Source: Leuctra nigra
Lineage: Eukaryota > Arthropoda > Insecta > Plecoptera > Leuctridae
Direction of reading: 5' to 3'
Length of the DNA stretch: 64,000 nucleotides
Assembly (NCBI GenBank): GCA_934045905.1
Contig: OW203766.1
Location: forward strand, 19,896,309 to 19,960,308
Position 1 is the stretch's first letter. Each line of letters begins with the position of its first letter. The position numbers and the translations under genes are program-made. The notes below the pieces were generated by a model. That model did not search any database and was not told the origin of the DNA. It saw nothing but the letters and a program-made list of their open reading frames with translations. Below, in pieces: positions 58,785 through 64,000 of the stretch.

Positions 58785-61139
58785 GGTCCGTGAAGTTAGC
58801 ACCGCCCATTAACGCACTAATTATCTCATGTGTGGGATGAATTAGTGCACAATTAGTGCGTTCGATCGGCACTAATTTTATAATTAGTGCGTCATCCGTT
58901 TCCGAGAAAAACGCACTTTACTATGGGCGGTGCCAACTTCACGCAGCACCGCCCATTGACGCACTAATTTTCAAACCCACACAGGCAATTAGTGCACAAT
59001 TAGTGCGATCGATCCCCCCCATTCCCATAATTAGTGCGCACTTACTTTTCGAGTTATTCGTGAATAACCGTGGGCGGTGCAGCACCGCCCATTGAAAATT
59101 TCAAGGTTTTAGGTACGCCATGTTTTAGTGCACAATTAGTGCGTTCGATTCCCCCCATTCCCATAATTAGTGCGCACTTACTTTTTGAGTTATTCGTGAA
59201 AAACCGTGGGCGGTGCAGCACCGCCCATTGAAAATTTAAGATTTTCAGCACGCCATGTTTAAGTGCACAATTAGTGCGTTCGATTCCCCCCATTTCCATA
59301 ATTAGTGCGCACTTACTTTTCGAGTTATTCGTAAAAAACCGTGGGCAGTGCAGCACCGCCCATTGAAAATTTCAATGTTTTCAGTACGCCATGATTTAGT
59401 GCACAATTAGTGCGTTCGATCACCCCCATTCCCATAATTAGTGCGCACTAACTTTTCGAGTTATTCGCGAATAACCGTGGGCGGTGCAGCACCGCCCATT
59501 GAAAATTTCAAGTTTTTCAGCATGCCATGTTTTAGTGCACAATTAGTGCGTTCGATCCCCACTATTCCCATAATTAGTGCGCACTTACTCTTCGAGTTAT
59601 TCGGGAATAACCGTGGGCGGTGCAGCACCGCCCATTGAAAATTTCAAGGTTTTCAGCACGCCATGTTTTAGTGCACAATTAGTGCGTTCGATCCCCCTTA
59701 TTCCCATAATTAGTGCGCACTTACTTTTTGAGTTATTCGTGAAAAACCGTGGGCGGTGCAGCACCGCCCATTGAAAATTTAAGATTTTCAGCACGCCATG
59801 TTTAAGTGCACAATTAGTGCGTTCGATTCCCCCCATTTCCATAATTAGTGCGCACTTACTTTTCGAGTTATTCGTAAAAAACCGTGGGCGGTGCAGCACC
59901 GCCCATTGAAAATTTCAATGTTTTCAGTACGCCATGTTTTAGTGCACAATTAGTGCGTTCGATCACCCCCATTCCCATAATTAGTGCGCACTAACTTTTC
60001 GAGTTATTCGCGAATAACCGTGGGCGGTGCAGCACCGCCCATTGAAAATTTCAAGTTTTTCAGCATGCCATGTTTTAGTGCACAATTAGTGCGTTCGATC
60101 CCCACTATTCCCATAATTAGTGCGCACTTACTCTTCGAGTTATTCGGGAATAACCGTGGGCGGTGCAGCACCGCCCATTGAAAATTTCAAGGTTTTCAGC
60201 ACGCCATGTTTTAGTGCACAATTAGTGCGTTCGATCCCCCTTATTCCCATAATTAGTGCGCACTTACTTTTCGAGTTCGAGTGCTTACTTTTCGAGTGCT
60301 GCACCGCTCACGGTTTTTCACGAATAACTCGAAAAGTAAGTGCGCACTAATTATGGGAATGGGGGGGATCGAAAGCACTAATTGTGCACTAAAACATGGC
60401 ATGCTGAAAACCTTGACATTTTCAATGGGCGGTGCTGCACCGCCCACGGTTATTCACGGAAAACTCGAAAAGTTAGTGCGCACTAATTATGGGAATGGGG
60501 GGGATCGAACGCACTAATTGTGCACTAAAACATGGCATGCTGAAAAACTTGAATTTTTCAATGGGCGGTGCTGCACCGCCCACGGTTATTTACGAATTAC
60601 TCGAAAAGTAAGTGCGCACTAATTATGGGAATGGGGGGATCGAACGCACTAATTGTGCACTAAAACATGGCATGCTGAAAAACTTGAAATTTTCAATGGG
60701 CGGTGCTGCACCGCCCACGGTTTTTCACGAATAACTCGAAAAGTAAGTGCGCACTAATTATGGGAATGGGGGGAATCGAACGCACTAATTGTGCACTAAA
60801 ACATGGCGTACCTAAAACCTTGAAATTTTTAATGGGCGGTGCTGCACCGCCCACGGTTATTCACGAATAACTCGAAAAGTAAGTGCGCACTAATTATGGG
60901 AATGGGGGGGATCGAACGCACTAATTGTGCACTAATTACCTGTGTGGGTTTTAAAATTAGTGCGTCAATGGGCGGTGCTGCGTGAAGTTGGCACCGCCCA
61001 TAGTAAAGTGCGTTTTTCTCGGAAACGGATGACGCACTAATTATTAAATTAGTGCCGATCGAACGCACTAATTGTGCACTAATTCATCCCACACATGAGA
61101 TAATTAGTGCGTTAATGGGCGGTGCTAACTTCACGGACC
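58785..61139. mobile_element. Foldback transposon, 2355 bp, with tandem-repeat arms
   Basis: The ends are inverted repeats starting GGTCCGTGAAGTTAGCACCG, perfect for about 90 bases and then with rare mismatches. Inside, the left arm has tandem units of 135-136 bp starting at 59081, 59217, 59352, 59488, 59624, 59760, 59895, 60031 and 60167. The right arm has the same units inverted (near 60427, 60567, 60702, 60837). The switch of orientation is near 60299. Each unit boundary has GGGCGGTGCAGCACCGCCC. There is no transposase, so it is non-autonomous. The 11-bp duplication and repeat-filled arms fit Foldback/Mutator-like elements; the superfamily is inference. ORFs over it (for example G-G-A-A-P-P) are symmetry products. 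Confidence 0.9.
59217..60299. repeat. Higher-order repeat: four-unit block of about 543 bp present twice
   Basis: Unit variants at 59217-59759 (for example TTAAGATTTTCAGCACGCC near 59236, and the CCCCACTATTCCC spacer) recur in the same order at 59760-60299, offset by about 543 bases. A block of four units was therefore duplicated as a whole. Confidence 0.8.
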
Positions 61140-61150
61140 TTAATTATGTA
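61140..61150. repeat. Right target-site duplication of foldback element
   Basis: TTAATTATGTA, an exact copy of 58774-58784, immediately after the GGACC terminus. Confidence 0.85.
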
Positions 61151-61471
61151 TGTATTTTAAGTATAATTTGTTGAAATAAGTTATATATAGCGTATTAATG
61201 ACGTCACTTCCGGTTTAGAAAATAAGAAAATAATATTTTTTATTGATACTTCATATAGATGACCATCTTAATCGAATGGCGCTAATTTCGTTCTAATCGG
61301 TCCAGACGTTTTTGAGTTATGACGTCACTTCCGGTTTAAAAATGGCGGCACAAAAAATCACAAGAGGCAAGGTATCATCAGACGTCAAAAGTGCATATGT
61401 GGTAAAAGTTTCAGGTCGATCGGTTCAGCCGTTTAGGCTGTGGCCCTGTCAACAATGTTTCCTGATATCTG

Positions 61472-61503
<32 letters not shown>

Positions 61504-62050
61504 GATAGCTTTAAGAAGGGGTATAATTTCACTGTTTTCATGGCCCTCTAGCTCGCAAATGGCAAAACCTGTTGTTCCCAAATTTGGTATATGGGGTTAA
61601 GACATTTCACAACAATGTGAGATTTTCCAATTTTAAGATCCAGTAGGCCGAAAATGCCATGTTGTTGCTTACAGTAAAAGTGTTTGGTCTGCTCCTCAGT
61701 TTATTAGGCATTTACGGTATGTTGAGTGACTGTGAGTGTATAGTACGACTTGGCTGGGTGGAGCGACCGCTCCACTAGATGGAACGTGTTCTTTCAAAAG
61801 TTCGTTTAGTACGCCTACCAAGAGCTACCAAACCACTGTGGGAAATTCATAGTGTACCTACATATATTTTGAAATGGAAAATTATCATTTTGTTGGCTCT
61901 TCTTAAACAAATATTTTCAACGATGATTTGTAAAAGAAAAAGTACTACTATATAAAGTACTCTTTTTCCCGACCTAATTGACACGTTCTTCCTTCATCAT
62001 ATTCAGAGATAATTTAATTGTGATTTATTGGTATCTTGTCATGCTCAGCA
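61151..62050. repeat. Modular repeat (right part), (ATC)n and flank
   Basis: TGACGTCACTTCCGGTTT cassettes at 61199 and 61320, a GGTCGATCGGTTCAGCCGTTT-like block near 61414-61434, then (ATC)n at 61472-61503. After about 61560 nothing is recognised. Confidence 0.65.
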
Positions 62051-62051
62051 T

Positions 62052-62157
62052 CTCAAGCTCAAGCTCAAGCTCAAGCTCAAGCTCAAGCTCAAGCTCAAGC
62101 TCAAGCTCAAGCTCAAGCTCAAGCTCAAGCTCAAGCTCAAGCTCAAGCTCAAGCTCA
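62052..62157. repeat. (AAGCTC)n hexanucleotide microsatellite, about 18 copies
   Basis: An uninterrupted AAGCTC run. Because the unit has six bases without a stop in any frame, it yields open Ser, Gln-Ala and Leu-Glu repeats; these are not proteins. Confidence 0.95.
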
Positions 62158-62676
62158 TGTTCATGCATCGCGTTGTCAAGCTCAAGAAGACGATTTAGAA
62201 GATCGCTGCACAATAAGAATCTTCTTAGTATTATTTTTCGTATGGATTACATCAAGTACGACGTAAAAATTATTATAACTAGGAAAACGCTCTGTGTAAC
62301 GCGTTCGATCCTTCCCATTGCATGTGAATTCGAAAGCTTCTGCTCTATAAATCTTGGAAAGAGCCGAAAGAAATGCATCAACGAAGAAAAGTTATAAAAA
62401 CTTGGCATTTATATCACGAAATCTGAAAAATATATCCAAGAACGCATAAAATGTGAAACACACAGACGACACAGACTTTTAACGACAGATTACTCTGACA
62501 ATTTACAAAAACACCTAAAATGTTTGTCCATGAATATAAACAATTTGAAGTTGATTGTTCGAGCGTCCAGTTTAAATTAAAAAAAAAAACAGAATCATGT
62601 TCAACAACTTATCACGAGACCATGGTTTTCAATAACTTGTATGTGTACAAAATTGCAGGCCGATTTGTTGAACGGT
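62158..62676. other. Intergenic DNA; family A start fragment at 62279-62310
   Basis: CTAGGAAAACGCTCTGTGTAACGCGTTCGATC repeats the opening of the elements at 15425 and 25421, then diverges. Otherwise nothing is recognised. Confidence 0.5.
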
Positions 62677-62853
62677 TTGTCCTGCACTGCGATCGTGTAA
62701 CTTTTCCCGACAAACGATCGACAACTCTTATGAGAGATTAGCATTGAGATTGACTCGACTTTGTAGACGATCAACTATGACGTGTCAATGTTATTCTCCC
62801 ATAAGAGTTGTCGATCGTTTGTCCAGCAAAGTTATACGATCGCAGTGCTGGAC
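62677..62853. repeat. Inverted repeat, about 57-bp arms and 62-bp loop
   Basis: GCACTGCGATCGTGTAACTT...ACAAACGATCGACAACTCTT (62683-62732) is mirrored by AAGAGTTGTCGATCGTTTGT...TATACGATCGCAGTGC (about 62800-62850) with a few mismatches. MITE-like; no coding potential. Confidence 0.8.
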
Positions 62854-63516
62854 ACTGTTGATAAAAGCGAGCCTTGAAAATGCATGACAGCCACAGTTTC
62901 TCTCACTTTCTCAATTGGTTTGTTAATTGTTATTATCAACACGATGATATCATATTTACCTAGATTTTATATTAAATAAAACACTAACAATACTTTTATT
63001 ATGTTTCAAATTCATAAACACATGCATTTTAGTGAAAATTCGCGTGAAATATCATTAAAAACACTTTCTGACAGTTCTTCGTTTGTTTACATCGGCCATC
63101 TTGGACATCGGCCTGGTGGATGTCAGTCCGCGGAACCAAGATGAAGATGCAGTCAGCGACCAGTCATGTAGGAGGCAGTGAAATCGGACCACCGAGCGCC
63201 AATGAGTGGATGAGACGGTCGGCATACCCGCGAACACCCGGACGAAGACGTCTTATGAAGAATTTACATTGACGATCGGAAGATCGGAAATACTAATCTT
63301 TCCGAAAACATTAGTTTTCGAGCGGCAATTTTGAAATGTGGAACGATCATCAAAAACTGACGTTTTCCACTTTTTTGGTGAAAATTCAAATGCAATATTG
63401 AGAGTATAAGTATACATGGAGACCCAGAAATTTCAAATTAACATTTTAAATCTATTTGAATGGCAACCCGCTTTAACTGTATTCGTGCAAATAAATCAAA
63501 GTTAAAGTAATTCAAA
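62854..63516. other. Intergenic DNA with nothing recognised
   Basis: A less AT-rich patch at 63090-63260 with a short minus-strand frame but no motif. Confidence 0.35.
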
Positions 63517-63607
63517 GTTTTAGGATATTTCGTCATATTTTTTTGTAAAATTATTTAGACAAAAATAAATAATTTTACAAAAAAAACATGACGAAATATC
63601 CTAAAAC
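63517..63607. repeat. Hairpin, about 41-bp stem and short loop
   Basis: GTTTTAGGATATTTCGTCAT and following bases pair with ATGACGAAATATCCTAAAAC at the right end. The inner stem (TTTGTAAAATTATTTA with TAAATAATTTTACAAA) surrounds GACAAAAA. One A-rich length difference. Confidence 0.85.
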
Positions 63608-64000
63608 CGCGAATTTTAATAATAATTGACTACTTTTCTGTACAGAATTTTTAATTTAATTATTGTTTTAGTTGAAGAGACTTGGCTGGTATTTTTACAC
63701 GGAGTTTTTGTTTTGTTTTTGAAGCATTTATTTAGCTATTACAATACATTACAATACATTACTATTACAATACATTTTATTACAGTACATGGTTTCATGA
63801 TCTCAATGATTCTCTTACAATTTTTGTTACACATAATTTAAATTCACTCAGGTCTTTGTTCATCTTCAGCTCTTCATGCAGTTTATTATATTCCCGTACA
63901 CCTTTTATGTTAATTATACACGATTCGTCAAGCATTGTTAAATTTTTAGAAACATTTTTGACTTGACGTTTTGACTTGGACCATTATTTAATATCACTAC
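63608..64000. other. Repeat fragment and AT-rich DNA at the right edge
   Basis: GAGACTTGGCTGGTATTTTTACACGGAGTTTTT (63676-63708) resembles the arm of the foldback at 57128-58192. GACTTGG...AATATCACT at the edge resembles GACTTGGCTCC...GATATCACT of the same arm, so a third related element may begin here. (AATACATTACT)-like short repeats lie at 63735-63775. Confidence 0.4.

Noticed and set aside
58856..61068. Many 65-100-codon frames (G-G-A-A-P-P, A-Q-L-V-R-S-I-P)
   Set aside because: All lie in the foldback element and repeat with its 136-bp units in both orientations; no single frame is preserved independently.
58785..61139. CRISPR-like regular repeats
   Set aside because: Repeats of 136 bp are contiguous without unique spacers, are inverted in the right half, and are bounded by a target duplication, so it is a transposon.
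61978..62397. 139-codon poly-Ser frame and overlapping Gln-Ala and Leu-Glu frames
   Set aside because: Caused by the AAGCTC microsatellite.

Overview
This window looks like nuclear DNA from an animal, most probably an insect and perhaps a hemipteran. That is inferred from its AT-rich non-coding DNA, sparse multi-exon genes with GT-AG introns, GC-rich exons in AT-rich surroundings, eukaryotic tRNA genes with internal Pol III promoters, a 5'-truncated LINE, and many MITE or foldback repeats. No bacterial operon, CRISPR array or phage was seen. The species cannot be named from sequence alone.

Three protein-coding genes are supported by open frames that join at plausible splice sites. Gene 1 (+, 4850-7595; exons 4850-6190, 6530-6671, 7261-7595) encodes the last 605 residues of a coiled-coil, acidic, low-complexity protein; its N-terminal exon is not visible. 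Gene 2 (+, 49464-51909; exons 49464-49588, 50257-50431, 51389-51909) encodes about 270 residues and is a paralogue of gene 1: both have a phase-0 intron before a matching coiled coil, a D-S-D-S stretch after it, and a near-identical C-terminal block (N-H-R, then K-P-K-D-V-K). Gene 3 (-, 56189-54067; exons 56189-55605 and 55020-54067) encodes a 512-residue leucine-rich-repeat protein. A further coding-like frame without a start codon (52293-52520) contains an in-frame 42-bp tandem duplication.

RNA genes: one normal tRNA-Trp(CCA) at 39078-39149, and six identical tRNA-like genes (33601-35104) in a head-to-head palindromic array of 304-bp units between TA microsatellites. Their body resembles tRNA-Lys but the anticodon loop reads GGA.

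The remaining roughly 55 kb is intronic or intergenic DNA filled with repeats: a foldback element at 58785-61139 with a perfect 11-bp target-site duplication and internal 136-bp repeats grouped in fours; other large inverted repeats at 23984-24788, 30648-31584 and 57128-58192; MITE families at 11713, 14700/46546 and 44158/47211; an interspersed family at 15425 and 25421; a LINE fragment at 26598-27290; two pogo/Tigger-like transposase relics; a 610-bp CAGA microsatellite; and several long G or C homopolymers. The strongest candidates for something undescribed are the 58785-61139 foldback, the palindromic tRNA-like array, and the paralogous coiled-coil gene pair.
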